64,000 nt of DNA from Nymphaea colorata (Eukaryota > Streptophyta > Magnoliopsida > Nymphaeales > Nymphaeaceae), in contig NC_045147.1 in the NCBI RefSeq assembly GCF_008831285.2, positions 8,958,334-9,022,333 of the forward strand. Reading direction: 5' to 3'. Each line of letters begins with the position of its first letter. Position 1 is the first letter of the stretch. A program made the translations under genes and the position numbers. Positions 21,236 through 34,141 of this stretch are shown here, in pieces. The notes beneath the pieces were generated by a model, which ran no database searches, was not told the origin of the DNA, and worked only from the letters and a program-made list of their open reading frames with translations.

Positions 21236-24200
21236 TAGGGATGTCAACGGATCGAATTCAAATCGGATATATAATCCGAAATGCTCTTACAAAATCGGAT
21301 ATGGTAACCAATTTGACATCTGATTGAGAAATCAGATCGGATTTAAGAAATAACATCCGATCGGATACGGATTCGGATTCAGTTTTAAGTAAATATCCGA
21401 TCGGATACTAACTGTAACCTGATATCTGAATCCGAACTTCAACCTGATATCTGAATGGTCTAGCCAAACCCACTAACTTAACACCATGAATGAATTAGAA
21501 CATAAATATTATATATGGTATAATCTCATTAAGAGCCGATTTTTTCATGGAGTTGCATGTAACAATATTTTTCTAGAAATCATGTACACCATTTAACTTA
21601 AAATATTTTAAAATATATATAATTAATTAACTAAATAATACTATGTTTAATTAATTTCTTTTTTAATTAAGTAAACTATTATAGTTAAGACATCAATTAA
21701 GCATGATATCTTATTTACTTAATTGAAATAATAAAGAAAACTTCAATGAAGAAATTCAATAAAATGAGAATTTTAAAAAATATGAAAAAGACAGCTGCAA
21801 TTTTTTTAATGGACCGTAATGTCAAATTGGTTACAAGAATAGCTATATTATATATTTAAAAAACAACAAGTTTAAAAAAAAATATTGGCATGTACTTCAC
21901 CTATGAAAAAAAAAGTTGATAGCAAAAAATACAATTTTTAAAAAAAGCAACTTAAAAAAAGTATGTTTTATAATAAATAGAAATCTTAAACGCATTATGA
22001 TATTCATTTTAAGTTGAAAGCATCTTCATTGTGCATAATCTCACTATGAAAAAACTGCTAAACTTATAAAAAAGTTTTATTTATCAAATTATCAATTTAC
22101 TTATTTAATCAATCAAGTAAATTACTTTGTATAATCATACTTTGATGGAGGTAAGAAGAATAATAAATTATTTGATATATCAATGAACATTCATTTTACA
22201 TATGTAACACAAACTATTTCAATTAACTCAATGAAATGAAAAAAAAAACATTAAATAATGTCTTTTTTTAAATGAGAAATAATATGGATCACCTGATTTA
22301 ATAATTCTTAATAAGAAATCATCACAAAATAATAATTTACTTAATTAAAATATGCTATTATTTAAAATAGACCAATCAATGTTCACTATGCATAGTTAAT
22401 TTGAAAAAAATACAAACATACTAGTTGTTCAATAAACCAATCAAAGTTTAATAGACCAATAAACATAATAGTAATTTGTTTGCAACAAGTATTTAAAAAA
22501 AAAAAGAATTTATCAAAAATATATGTGAAAATAGTTTAAAACGTCCTTAAACAACTTAAAGACATAAAAGTCAAATATGATAAGATATGAGCATAAAGAA
22601 CTTATTGAGAAAATTAATAAGCTAACAGTTAAAACATTTTAACCAACCATCTCAAATTTAAGTAATAAATATTTGCTTATAAAAAGAAAATATAAAAATA
22701 TAAAAATTCAAAATATAAAGCAATTTATAATCAAATTCAGTAAAAAAAACTCGGCTTGTTGAAAAATATTAAGAAATCAAGCATATCTTAAAAAATTAAA
22801 AAATAAAGATAAACTCATTTTAATAATTAAGTTGAATTCGAGTTCACTAAACTTAAACTGTTAATTAAGGTGTAAAATGGTTTACAACTTTTACATACTC
22901 ATTTTTTAATTAAAATAACCGGTTTCAAAACCCTTTGTCTCAAATGTGAACTTTTTCTGCATTTCTTTGTTTTGCCTCCAAATGCAAGCTAAGGGGGGCG
23001 TTTGATGCGCCAAAAATCTACTGTTGATTGAGAAAAAAATTCAAAAATTTAAAATTTTTGATTCTAACAAACGCAGAAAAATTTATTCGGCCCTTTCCGG
23101 TCGATTCCGAATTTTTTTTTTCGAAAAGAAAATTCCACGTGGAGGAACGGAAATTTTTTCGGACATTTATTTTTGCCCGTTAGGGCACGCGAGCGCCGGG
23201 TTCCCGTCTTCCTTCTCTTCCTTCCTGTGCCGCAGCTGCTCCCTCTTCTTTCTCGTCGTCTCACACGCAGAACAGGCGCGTCTCCATTCTCCTCTCCCTC
23301 TCCGCATCAGAGTTCCACTCCACCGGAGCAATGCAGCCGCGAGCCTCCCGTTCCTCTCTTTCTCGCAAGGTAGTCTCTCTCTCTCTCTCTCTCTCTCTCA
23401 TTCTCTCTCTTGTTCCCCTCTCCAAGTAGGCCTTTTGAATGGAGCCTTTTTTAATCCGCTCAAGCAATCTGCCTTTTTGATGTCTGCACTCTTGTTTATC
23501 GTTGATTGTGTTCTACTGAGCGAAGCTTGTACTGTTCCAGTGAGCTAGGGCAGTTCGTGAAGTAACGTAGGGGTTTTTTTTTTTTTTTTCCTGTGTGTGA
23601 GAGTTAGTTTCGGAAGTTTCAGAGAGTTGTATAATACATTCCTGTGTGTGATCACTTAGTCCTAATACATTTCTTTCTTCTCACGGGAAGCGGTAAATCC
23701 TTCGTTGCCATTCTTGCGTCCTTTCTTATGTTTCTCTCTCGCGTCTTCTGGTTAGGGCTTCTTCTGGTGGGTTCTTATCCGTTTCAGGCCCAATGGTTGA
23801 GTTCTAGTTGATATGTTCCTGTTACGTTTTTTTTTTGGTTCTGTTGGGGAGAAATAGTTTTTCTTGATTGCCTAATGGGCACCAAATATTCGACAGAATG
23901 ATCCAGTGAAATGTTGTACCGCGTTCTGCTTCATTTCTACTAATTAATTGAAATCTACGATTCGAGGGACGGTCTATTGAACGCCTTAATTCTTCTTATA
24001 TGGAACTCTTGAGAAATTGCTGTCGCTTTCGTACTGTTCCACGAATGAGCTCGGAAATAATGGATCAGCATGACCACTTGTCCTCCCATTTGAAGGTCAA
24101 TTTCGAATGTGTGTGTGTCTCTATGTCTCTGTCTGTGTCGGCTCTAGTTTCCTTTTCCACTACTAAACAGGCCTTCCTGAATTGAGCATCTGTTAAAGTA

Positions 24201-25520
24201 TCCCTGACCGTGTTAACATCTTACTGTGGTGCTTTCCAAATGTTATGTCATAGATGATCAGCCTATCAATAAAATGCATTCTAAGTGTGTTCCTCTTAGT
24301 TTACGGGCATTTACTTGCCATGTCTTCCTCTTATGCTGTGTGTTGGCCTTGTTGGGACTTCGAAGAACGGGAATTGAACTATAACTGGTTTTGACATTTT
24401 AATGAAATCACACGGATCACCTTGTTGACTGCCTGCCTGTCGTCCTGAATTTCTTTTTCACCTTAGCTTTTTTTTTTTCCCCTTTTGAATGAGTTGTCAA
24501 GTCTTTCATGCGTGAATTGAGCATCCTGTCTTTTTGCTAATCTGAAACATGTTCCACCGTAAGTGATTCAAGTTGTTACTCTCGTTCTATGTAGATGCAT
24601 GTCATGTGTTCTCCTATGCATGGGCTTATCTCATTTGTTCTAACTGCTCAATCTTGCCCATTTTAATATTCACTGGTGTTAATTTTTTAGTTTATTACTA
24701 TAGCTTATGATATTTTTAATCCTTTGGTAGCAATTGTCAGGGAAGCTGCTGTGAATTTCTGGTTTTTAAAAGCCAGTTTTCTGACTTGATGCTTACTCAT
24801 GCAGCACTATTGAGTTGAATATGCTTGAATAATGGCTAGTTGTTGTGTACTCAGTTCTGCCAATGCATATCCATTTCCATGAATTTCACCTCTTTATCAT
24901 GAGGGTAGGGACCGTATCTGCATTTGATGGATGTTTTTGCATGATTCAGTAAAGTGAATACACTGCCATTTCTTACAAATTTCTCTTTTTCTTAGAAACC
25001 ATTTTTTCCTGTTCTGCAATTGTTTTTTGAAGTTCATAGGTGAAGGATCTCTTGACAATGGAAGGAGCCATTCTGTTGACAGAGAAACCATTTTATCTTT
25101 GTTTACTGCATATTCAATTGTAACTTGTATTTATTGTTAAGAGTTCTTATTTGTAAAGGAATTGTGACTTTTAGTTTTTATGTAGTTGAGCTTTTCTTTT
25201 TAAATTCTAGTTGATTGCATATATCAACTAATGCCCCTAAAGCTAGCTTCCTAATCACATGGTTTGAAATTGGATTTTGCAAAAAGCATAGCAAGTTGGT
25301 GACTATAGGTTGCAGGCTTAAAGCAACAGCACATGCATCAACAAGAAATTGAATTCAATGTTTGCCACAAGCCGCTCAAGGATCACGGCTCTGCTTTTCC
25401 TAATGAGGGTAGAGATGTAGGCTGATAAATCAAGAACGTGAGGGACAGCACCTGCTCTTGCTATGTACTTTTTGATCTCTTGGCTGATAACTTGGCTAGA
25501 GCTCCCAAAGACAGCTTTTG

Positions 25521-25562
<42 letters not shown>

Positions 25563-26000
25563 TCTCTCCTTAATAAGCTTGACAATTATCACCAATGTTA
25601 ATTTTGGTAGTTTATTTGGTGTTTACTATATATATTTTTGATACATAAATCAGATTTGGATCAGATTTTATATGGTTTGAATTCGGATATAACATAAAAG
25701 TCGGATTCGGATACCTTCTGGTGGATTCGGGTATAGCATAAAAGTTGGATCGGATTCGGATATAAAAAGTTGAATTCGGATCGGATTCGGATAAATTTAA
25801 AATTCGGATTGAATTCGGAAAAAATTTGAAGTTCGGATTTGGATCAGATTCAAAATAACTTAAAAATCGGATTCGGATATGATGTAAGGTTTTTTTCATC
25901 CGAATTCGAATTCATATCCAAATTCGAATATATGAATATCCGAAAAATTGGATATGGTAAAAGATACATCCGATCCGAATCCGATCCGTTGACATCCCTA
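21236..26000. mobile_element. hAT-like DNA transposon with TIRs and 8-bp target duplication
   Basis: Left end reads TAGGGATGTCAACGGATCG. The right end is its inverted copy, with about 24 bp of TIR and one mismatch. Flanking 8-mers are CCAAGTAC (21228-21235) and CCGAGTAC (26001-26008), 7 of 8 identical. The TAGGGATG start, 8-bp duplication and dense subterminal repeats (CGGAT/ATCCG words, about 21240-21440 and 25650-25990) are hallmarks of the Ac/hAT superfamily. No transposase frame is seen inside, so it is non-autonomous. The interior is very AT-rich (21480-22980), then changes at about 23050 to a GC-richer gene-like segment, then intron-like DNA to 25500. Confidence 0.75.
23150..23369 (+). 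other. Exon-1-like segment carried inside the hAT element
   Basis: A GC- and CT-rich stretch resembling a plant 5' leader leads to an ATG at 23331, 13 codons (MQPRASRSSLSRK) and a good donor AAG|GTAGTC at 23370, followed by a CT run. Nothing downstream could be assigned as exon 2 with confidence, so the gene is not identified. It may be a captured first exon, a resident gene, or chance. Confidence 0.3.
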
Positions 26001-26008
26001 CCGAGTAC

Positions 26009-28639
26009 TGTAGCATCAAGATCAGGCCTGCTCGAACAGGCACGACCAGGCCCAGTGCCCATCGAAGTCGGGTACAAAGCAAACAACCAAGCCCATCAGG
26101 GCCCTAGTAAGCCCACGACAGGGGTTAGGGTTTTTCACTTTTTCTTTTTCATTGGAAAGAGAGAGTTGTGCAGGTTTAAACTTGAGAGTCCGCTAAACTG
26201 CCATCACCACTGCTGCATAAAAAGACATTAGGGTTATAATTTTTGTATTGGAAATGCTTTCTACCGTGCACTACTAAGAAGTTTCCTCCTCTTCTGTTTC
26301 AATTTTGAACGATGATTGATATGGAAAGGGAGGTGGATTTGCGACATGATTTTGTGTTTTTCCTTTTTTTTTTTGGTAGCTTGTGTTGTGCTATTGAGAT
26401 TACCTCATGTTCGACAGACGTTCTTTGATATTATGTTTGGTGTGTTTGTGATGTGATTCAATGTAGAGGATCACATAAAGATTAGGTGGTGTGGGACTCT
26501 ATTTTGGGTCTTCTTATGGTTCCTATTATGGTTTATGTTATAATTTTTGTAATGCTTTTCAACCGGTTTTGTCTCATTTTGTGTGGTGTTCTACCAGGCT
26601 CCTACTGTGTTTACACTACCAAATTCAGTCAAGAATAGATAATTAGGATAATCGTGTGAATGTTTTCTCATGTCAAGAAAGCTAGGAGCTTTGTACATAA
26701 TCATACTTTTTTGGATCTTATAAGATGAAATTTCATTTTAAAGTTCTTACAAAATCTGAACCGCACACCAAGGAAGCATGTTGTCAATTTAGACCCAAAC
26801 TTTTCAATGCGGAGACGCACCCATACAGATTACCTTTTCTAAGTATCCCAAAATTTTGGCTTTTGTTTAAGCATGTATGTTTGAAATAAAGCTACTACTA
26901 CACTTAGATTCACAAATTTCACATAAAAACCATAGTTTTCTCTTTTGTAGTGGAGGCACAGCCTTGAAAAATCTGAAATAATGCGGACAAGATTGAGTTA
27001 GATAAGGTTAAGAATTTATGATTAATGATGATTTTCATTTGTCAGATCAGACGATAGTAGTTATTTTGGGTTGTCATCTGACCACGATAAAACATTGAAT
27101 ATGTTCAGTTTAATATCTTTCTAACAGAAGCAATAACAACATTTATAAAGCATATAGACAAGGGATACCTTGTGACATAATCTGTAAAGTGGGAACTACA
27201 TTACAAAGAGACCTTTCCTTCCTCCTTTTGGTTGGATAACATATGCAAAAGCCACTTCACTGACTGCTGATCTTATTGGTGTAAAGATCTTAGAGGCCTT
27301 CTTCCTTAGCTACCAAGGAGCAAAGACCAATGTGCAGCAATATGCCAATGGATATGCACACAATTTGAGAATTGGGATAAAAGTGATATTAACAATTGGC
27401 CCTCTTGCTATGTTAGTAGAACTCTGCTGAGCATACGAGTGTTGTTGGAAAGCAAGAACTTACAAAGAGAACTTATGAAAACAGCGGCTAGACTAAGCAG
27501 CAGGTCATTTTAGGGCTTGTAAATAATGCTTAGAACATGTCTTCTTCTTGCTAAATGCCTAGTTCATGTTCTTATTTGAGGAAACATCGTGTGGTTATGA
27601 ATGTTATTCTTAAATTCAACAAACAGATGCTAGACATAATCGCTATGTTCTCTTATATAAGAAGGTAGTGGTTATGAAGTGTATGTTCTAGAAATGCGTT
27701 TCAACAGCACAATGTTTTTCCTCATCAAACGCTCCCCTAAAACTCCTTGTCTCCCAGCTATGAAAATAGGCAAGAACAACTACTAGACGCAAGCTATATC
27801 AAGTAGGTCTTTTCCATGTTGGTTAATTAGACTATTTAGTAATGTTGGCCACTCCCTCTCTCTCTCTCTCTTCTCTCTCCCCTGTGTGTGTGTTGAATGT
27901 GTTGACTTTGCTATTCTTTCTATTTTGATATAGTGAATGAATGTTTTGGGACCATCCAAGTTGTTAAGAGCAGCACGGTCTCTCCTTTTTCTTGCAAATC
28001 CTTTTTCACTCTAATTGATTAGTCATGAGGCCACCTTTTGTTTGCACTCATTTTTCTCAAAATGTTCTTTGCTTCTCTATTTGAGTAGTCATATAGACCA
28101 TAGTCAACTTCTGCCTACAATCTAGTTAGCCTGAGCATAATTTTACTACTTTTTAATCGTTGTTGCTTTTTGAATGCCTTTTCTTGATTTAATGAGGGAG
28201 GGGTTGATTTCTAATGTAACTAGAAGTATAGCATGTTAGCTTATTTAGTTTTGATATCCTCTTTTTATTACGTATTCTTGCTTTGGTGGCCATAACTCTT
28301 CTCTTAACCACTACAAAAAATTCATAAAATAACATGGTTGCAATTATTAGACACCAAAAATTGTGAAATTTCTCAAAGACTTTCAAGTCGTGCCAATCTC
28401 ATTTGTGGAATGATTTCTAACTAATGTATTAGTTACAAAAAATAGTTAGGCACTACATAGGAATTAGGTAAATAGTGACTTACTTTGAATATAAGTTTGT
28501 GATTAAATGTTATATGATAGTTACTGAATGATTTCATATACATGATGCCATATGAATCTTGTTAGCCTTTTCTTCAGATCGAATTTCATTTCTAATAGTA
28601 AGTTATGTCTTCTAGGGTTGGGAATGAAGAATATCATCT
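26009..28639. other. Intergenic, no gene recognised
   Basis: AT-rich. Short frames carry no recognisable motif. A CT/GT microsatellite lies at about 27853-27895. The sequence GGGGAGCGTTTGATGAGG (minus strand, about 27722-27739) resembles GGGGGGCGTTTGATGCGCC at 22993 in inverted orientation. The pair might be transposon ends, but the interval overlaps the hAT element boundary. Confidence 0.35.
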
Positions 28640-30532
28640 ATGGCAGATATGGAGGAAAATGAATCTTTTTCATCTACTGAAAAGGAAGTTGAATTTAAGA
28701 TGAAAAGAACTTCAATAGTATGGAATGACTTCGCATTAGTACAATTTAAGAAAAAAAAGTATGCAAATTGCAAGCATTGTGGTGAACTATTAAGTGGACA
28801 TAGTTCTAATGGTACTAGTCACTTAAAACAACACAGAGATATATGTGCTAAAAAACAAGTTCTTGATAAAAAACAACGAACTTTATCATTTGAAGTTAAT
28901 GAATTTGGTGTCACTTCTTTATGTATGGAGGCTTTTAAAAAATGTATGGCTAAGTGTATAATAATGCATGCACTTCATTTCAGTTTTGCAGAATATGAAT
29001 ATCATAATAATCATTTAAAGGCTTGCAATTCAAGGTTTGTTTCATTCTCTAAAAAAACACTTGCAAAAGAAGTTCAACCCATACTGAAAAAATGAGATAT
29101 TAAGTAGTTATAAATAATTATGTGCAGCGGGTTTTTCATTGACATTTGATGTGATCCTCACGACAGACGTTAGGATACTTATGCTTGACAAACCAATATA
29201 TTGATAAAGATTGAAATTGCAACTTTTATATACTTAATTTTATATATGTGTCTCTACCACATAATGTAAGTTGTATATGTGATATTTTATCTTAGTGCAT
29301 TACTATTAATTGAAAAATTCAATTGAAGTTATTTTTTTTACTGCTGATAACTCTTTAGCAAATGATAGTGGAATAAGTTTACCAAGAAGGACCGTAGAAA
29401 GAAAAAATAATATTTCATTTCCATTATGAGGGGAATACTTTCATATTCATTGTGGTGCACACATTATAAATTTCATATATAAAGATGGTACGAATGATAC
29501 AAATGATACAATTTCAAATATTCGTGACGGTGACAAATATATAAGGGGATCACCAAAACGACTACATGCTTTCAAGCAATATATAAAGGTAATGGGTTTG
29601 AATGAGAAAAAAAGTTTAAACTATGATGTTCATACTCGATGAAACTCTACATTTATAATGATGAAAGATGCATTGTTATTCAAGAGATGTCTTCCAACAT
29701 TTGACATCATGTGATCCTAATTATGGATGTTTGCCTTCTAAGGATAAATGGTGTTATGCATTTGATTTATGTCAATTCTTAAAGTTATTCTATAATGCTT
29801 CGACTAAACTGGTAACATCTAATCTTATTTTTGAAGAAATTTTATCAACTTACCATTATTTGTGCATGCATCATGAAACAACAAATGAAAATATAAGGGC
29901 ATTGACGTACAAAATGCAAGAAAATTTTGACAAATATTTCAAGAGATACAATATTCTCTTTGCAATTGTAGTTGTTTTAGATCCTAGGTTCAAGTTGTCA
30001 TATTTGAAGTATTAGCTTGACAATTTGGATAAACCTGATGCAATGATAAATATAAATTTATAAAGAGAGCATCCTTTATCAATTATATGCTGAGTACAAA
30101 AGCATGCATAATTACACTAACACAAGTAATATGCAAAGGAGTAATGCATCTACTAATACCATGACTGCACCTGAAGAGTATAGAAGTGTGGATAGATATG
30201 AGCTCAAAGCATACTTCAGCTCTGTATCTCATGTAGTGGCTGACACAGATCTAGACAAATATTTGATTGATCCAATAAAAGAAATTACACATACTACAAA
30301 CTTCAACACATTATCTTGGTGGAAGACAAATGAAAACTAATATAAAATTTTAACAAAGACTGCTCGAGATGTATTTGCAATTCCTGTACCTACAGTTGCT
30401 TCAAAATCTACATTTAGTATATCAAAAAGAATTCTTAATGATTATCGATGTTCAACCACTCCTGAAAATGTTGAATTATTAATGTGCATACATAGTTGGA
30501 TTCATGATCAATGTAACTTGTGTAAAATGTAA
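28640..30532 (+). pseudogene. Broken hAT transposase with BED zinc finger
   Basis: Residues 1-85 of the first frame form a BED finger (WNDF, then CKHCGELLSGHSSNGTSHLKQH, then C). After damaged DNA, 29440-29660 reads CGAHIINFIYKDG and IRGSPKRLHAFK, then VHTR-stop-NST, where the usual Trp codon of TRWNST is TGA (29640-29642). 29668-30015 matches the RNase H-like hAT region (ENIRALTYKMQENFDKYF, VVLDPRFKLSYLKY). 30104-30532 is the C-terminal dimerisation domain (YELKAYFSS, then LSWWKTNEN, an in-frame TAA at 30338-30340, then FAIPVPTVASKSTFS). Several stops and frame changes plus missing N-terminal catalytic sequence make it a pseudogene. Terminal inverted repeats were not located. Confidence 0.88.
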
Positions 30533-30849
30533 GAAGCTCATAGTTCAATCTAATTTATTTTACATATTAACATTGTACCGTGCTTAAATTAATATGTGTT
30601 ATAGTTATCATGATGCGGAGCAAAATGCTGACAAGGAATGTTGATCCAATGCATGATTATCAGAATAAATTTCCTTCAATTTGTAGTGTTTAGTATTCTA
30701 TTTATGTAATTTGTGAACTAACTATTGTAAATCTTTTGCAGGTAATATCTTTCGTGGTGCAGAGTCGTGGATAAACTTATGATAGCATGGAATGTTGTTG
30801 TAAAATTCTTGAAATGTAAACTTTTAGATATTAAACTTGTGGTTCTAAA

Positions 30850-32330
30850 TAAGGGAAAAGATTTGGTTTGCACATATAGCTTTGACTCTACCTATGAACG
30901 CCATGGAGGCACAAATCATCACCCAATCTCTCTGTCTATGATTAAACCCCAAGATCTTCATAGCCTTCATGAGGAATGCCCAATTTTATGTCATATGGCT
31001 TCAACATATCAAGCTTTAGAAAGAGAGATGGCCATTGTTGAACTCAAGACTATGACCATCTACTGCAACACATGAACCATTGCACTCTTGGATAAGCTTG
31101 GTGGGGACCAGGGCACCCTACTCATGGCTATTTAGTTCTTCAAGTTTTTCCCCATTCCATTAACCATGACCTTCTATATGAACTGTAGAGACTATTGTAA
31201 TAAAAGACAAAAATCTTTTATATCCACTACTCTATGGAATTTGGAAAGTAAAGCAAATGCAATCGCTATTCACTTTATGGACTATCTTCCCAGTTGCAAA
31301 GTAGTCTCTAATGGCAGCAGCCATATCTAGACCCACAATGTCTTAAAACATTGGTGAAAGCCCACCAAAAATGCATCAGCATCTGGTGCCTTATCTCAAT
31401 GATAACAAAAAGCTACCTCCTTAAGCTGGCCACCTCATGCTTGAGAAAGTTTGGGACCTTAACACACCCCTCCCACATGGTACCATCCAATGAATCTACA
31501 TAGATGGACTCAAATAGCTGAGGACACTCCAAGTGGATCATATCTTGGATATCAGCTATGAGCCCATTAATAAACAGAGAAGTGATTTGGTTCTGGTTCT
31601 TCTAGTAGTTAAGAAAGGCATGAAAAATTTTGTTGTTCATGTCATCTTCAAAGAGTCATGTTACTCTCGATTTCTACTTTCAACATGTCTTCATACAAAG
31701 TTTATTTCATCTCCTTATGTACAGTCCACTCCAGCATATCATCTTGACTTGATGACTGAATTTTATCAAGCTCACACCTAAGATGGGGAATCTTCTCATC
31801 TTGCTTCCTTTACCGCCTAGAGTTCCACCAAGAGAGCTAGTAGTGGCAGTGTTTGAGCTTCTTAAGAACATAAACCATGTGGCATCCATATTGGGGTCTC
31901 TCCCACGCCTTTTGGAGCAATTGTTGACTATCTAGGCATGTGGTCCAGCAGTAGTAAAACCTAAAGATGTCTTTCTTGGTCGGTGTAATCATTTCCTTCT
32001 TTGTAGTTAGGTTCGGTGGGCCATGGTTTGAGGTTGTGTTGGCCAAGACTTTTAATGCGAAGTGAAACTAGGGAAGACCAACCTAGTTGACAAGGGCCTA
32101 ATCTAGTCTACACTACAATTTCTCTTCCACTCACCTGTTGTTACACAAAGTAAACTTTCTTCTTTCATCTTCTATAATCAATAAACCACTATTGTGAACA
32201 AATCTGTTGAAGGATTCACAAGAGACGTGGGTGGGAGCTCTTGCCTCTTTGTTACTCATAGCATTAATATCTCCTAATAGGAACATTGGTTTGGGATACT
32301 TGAGACATCTTCTCACCTAGCTATTGGAGC
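30850..32330 (-). pseudogene. LINE (non-LTR retrotransposon) remnant
   Basis: On the minus strand, 32316-32131 reads as the end of a LINE apurinic endonuclease (PMFLLGDINAMSNKEARAP, FNRFVHNSGLL, RKFTLCNNR). 32046-31837 continues with the linker before the RT (FRFYYCWTTCLDSQQLLQKAW, KKLKH). 31430-31190 reads as broken RT sequence around KAPDADAFLVGFHQCF, a decayed KAPGPDGF motif, then LSKFHRVVDIKDF. 31000-30930 may be later RT (MKAMKILGFNHRQRDWVMICAS). Multiple stops throughout; both ends are undefined and no poly(A) tail was found. Confidence 0.65.
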
Positions 32331-33798
32331 GCATGAATTCTAAGCAGAAGATTTGAAGGTGTATACACTCCACACTCGACAAACTGAAAATTGGGATCTC
32401 TCTTAGTACGTTGCAAGGAAATCCAGCCCCTATTTATACCTTTCAGGTGCACTTCATGCAATCTGGTTTCTAACCACACATGATGCTAGTGACACAATTG
32501 CACAAAACAACAATGGAGGACAAATCATAATCATGCAGTGAGTTTTACCAGTTAATCTAACTGATCAAGAAATAAATAGGTCTCCAGCAACATGAACAAT
32601 TTAGGGTTTTATTCTTGCAAGATTAGATGAAGATCCCTCTAGGCCTCCAATCTCACAGCCCCTCTTAACAATCCACATGAGACATCGCATGAATGAAAAA
32701 TTAATAGAAGTAGCATAAATGAGAATGAGCATCAAGTGGATGCTCTCTGATCGCTCTCCATAACATCCTTAGATACATGAGAAATGAGAATCTGCCCTTC
32801 ACCACAAAGAGGCACCAGCAAGGCTTCATCCGATCCCTGATCGGCTCTCACCACCTTGCACATGTTCCAGCCTTAGCTATCATAGCTTGGCTCCTTCCCC
32901 ATCACCTGCACTTATCAAGAGCGGATCACTGCCTTGCTCGTCAAATGGTGCCATCACATCTTCTCCAGACTATCCCTCTCCACCAACTTTGGATTTCATG
33001 TTTCTACCACATGGCACTCTTCTTCATCTAGTTGGACGGTGTTGGTGACCTCTTTGAGAAAAATGCAAGGGTGTTTAGATGAAAACTTTAAACCCTTCAA
33101 AACTTTGTTTTGCCTCCAAAAACAAGCTTTGGAGAGTTTGGGTGCCATAAAAAATAGGTTTGAGAAAAACCAATTTTAACAAAGGATTATTTTGTAAAAG
33201 GAAGTGAAAAACCTGACTTCCCTCATGTGAAGTTTGAATGCCATAAACAAATGTTGAAGGATTGAAATCTACAGATGAAAATTCATGGATCAAAAAAATG
33301 TAGTCGTGCATGATTTATAGCCAACTTATATTATTGGATTTTCTCTTTCTGTTTGGTAAAGCTAGGATAAAATTTGGGTGACAAAAATGATGTCTATTGT
33401 TTCCCACCAATACCAACAGACACATGAGCACTAAATACAACGGCCAACACCAAAAAACCCATTTTGTTGTGTGTATCATATAAGTTTCACTAACAGCCAC
33501 TACCGCAATTCCAATCAGCCTTAAATCTGATTGTAGTACTTAGCATTTCTAACTATAACTAAACATTCTACTCGAGTCTCATAAAATACAAGAGGAAGCC
33601 ACTGAAACACAAAGAGAGAGGCATGCACTACATGAAAAACAAATTTACAGCATTGGTGGAGACGGACCAGTGGCAGAAATGGTGGAGGTTGAGTTCAGCT
33701 TGTTGTGCTAATGGTTGGAAGGCACTAGCTATTGCTTGGTGAAAAGGAGACGAGTTGGGAGAGGGAGAAGAAAAGAAAAAACCTAGAAACCAACCCAC

Positions 33799-33833
<35 letters not shown>

Positions 33834-34107
33834 CGTACATTACATGGAACCTAGAGTGGCAATGGTGGTGAAGCTTGACGAGGCTGTGGTGATGGTGGTC
33901 AATGCTTGTTACGCCAGTGGTCAGATTGCACGGGTTGCAGCTGCAGATGAAGAGGAAGACATGATGAGAGGATAGAGAGAGGTGCACATTACCTGGAACT
34001 AGTGGCGACATTGGTGGAGCTAGACGAGCAATGGTAATGGTGGTCGACACTTGCTGTGGCGGTGATCTAAAGGTGCAAGGTGAAGAAGAGATATGAGTGT
34101 CAGGGGG

Positions 34108-34141
<34 letters not shown>

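Noticed and set aside
23024-23548. 174-codon frame around the exon-like segment
   Set aside because: Driven by CT repeats; it reads a different frame from the ATG at 23331 and shows no domain.
22993-27740. Second transposon bounded by GGGGCGTTTGATG-type inverted ends
   Set aside because: The two ends are only loosely similar and the interval cuts across the better supported hAT element ending at 26000.
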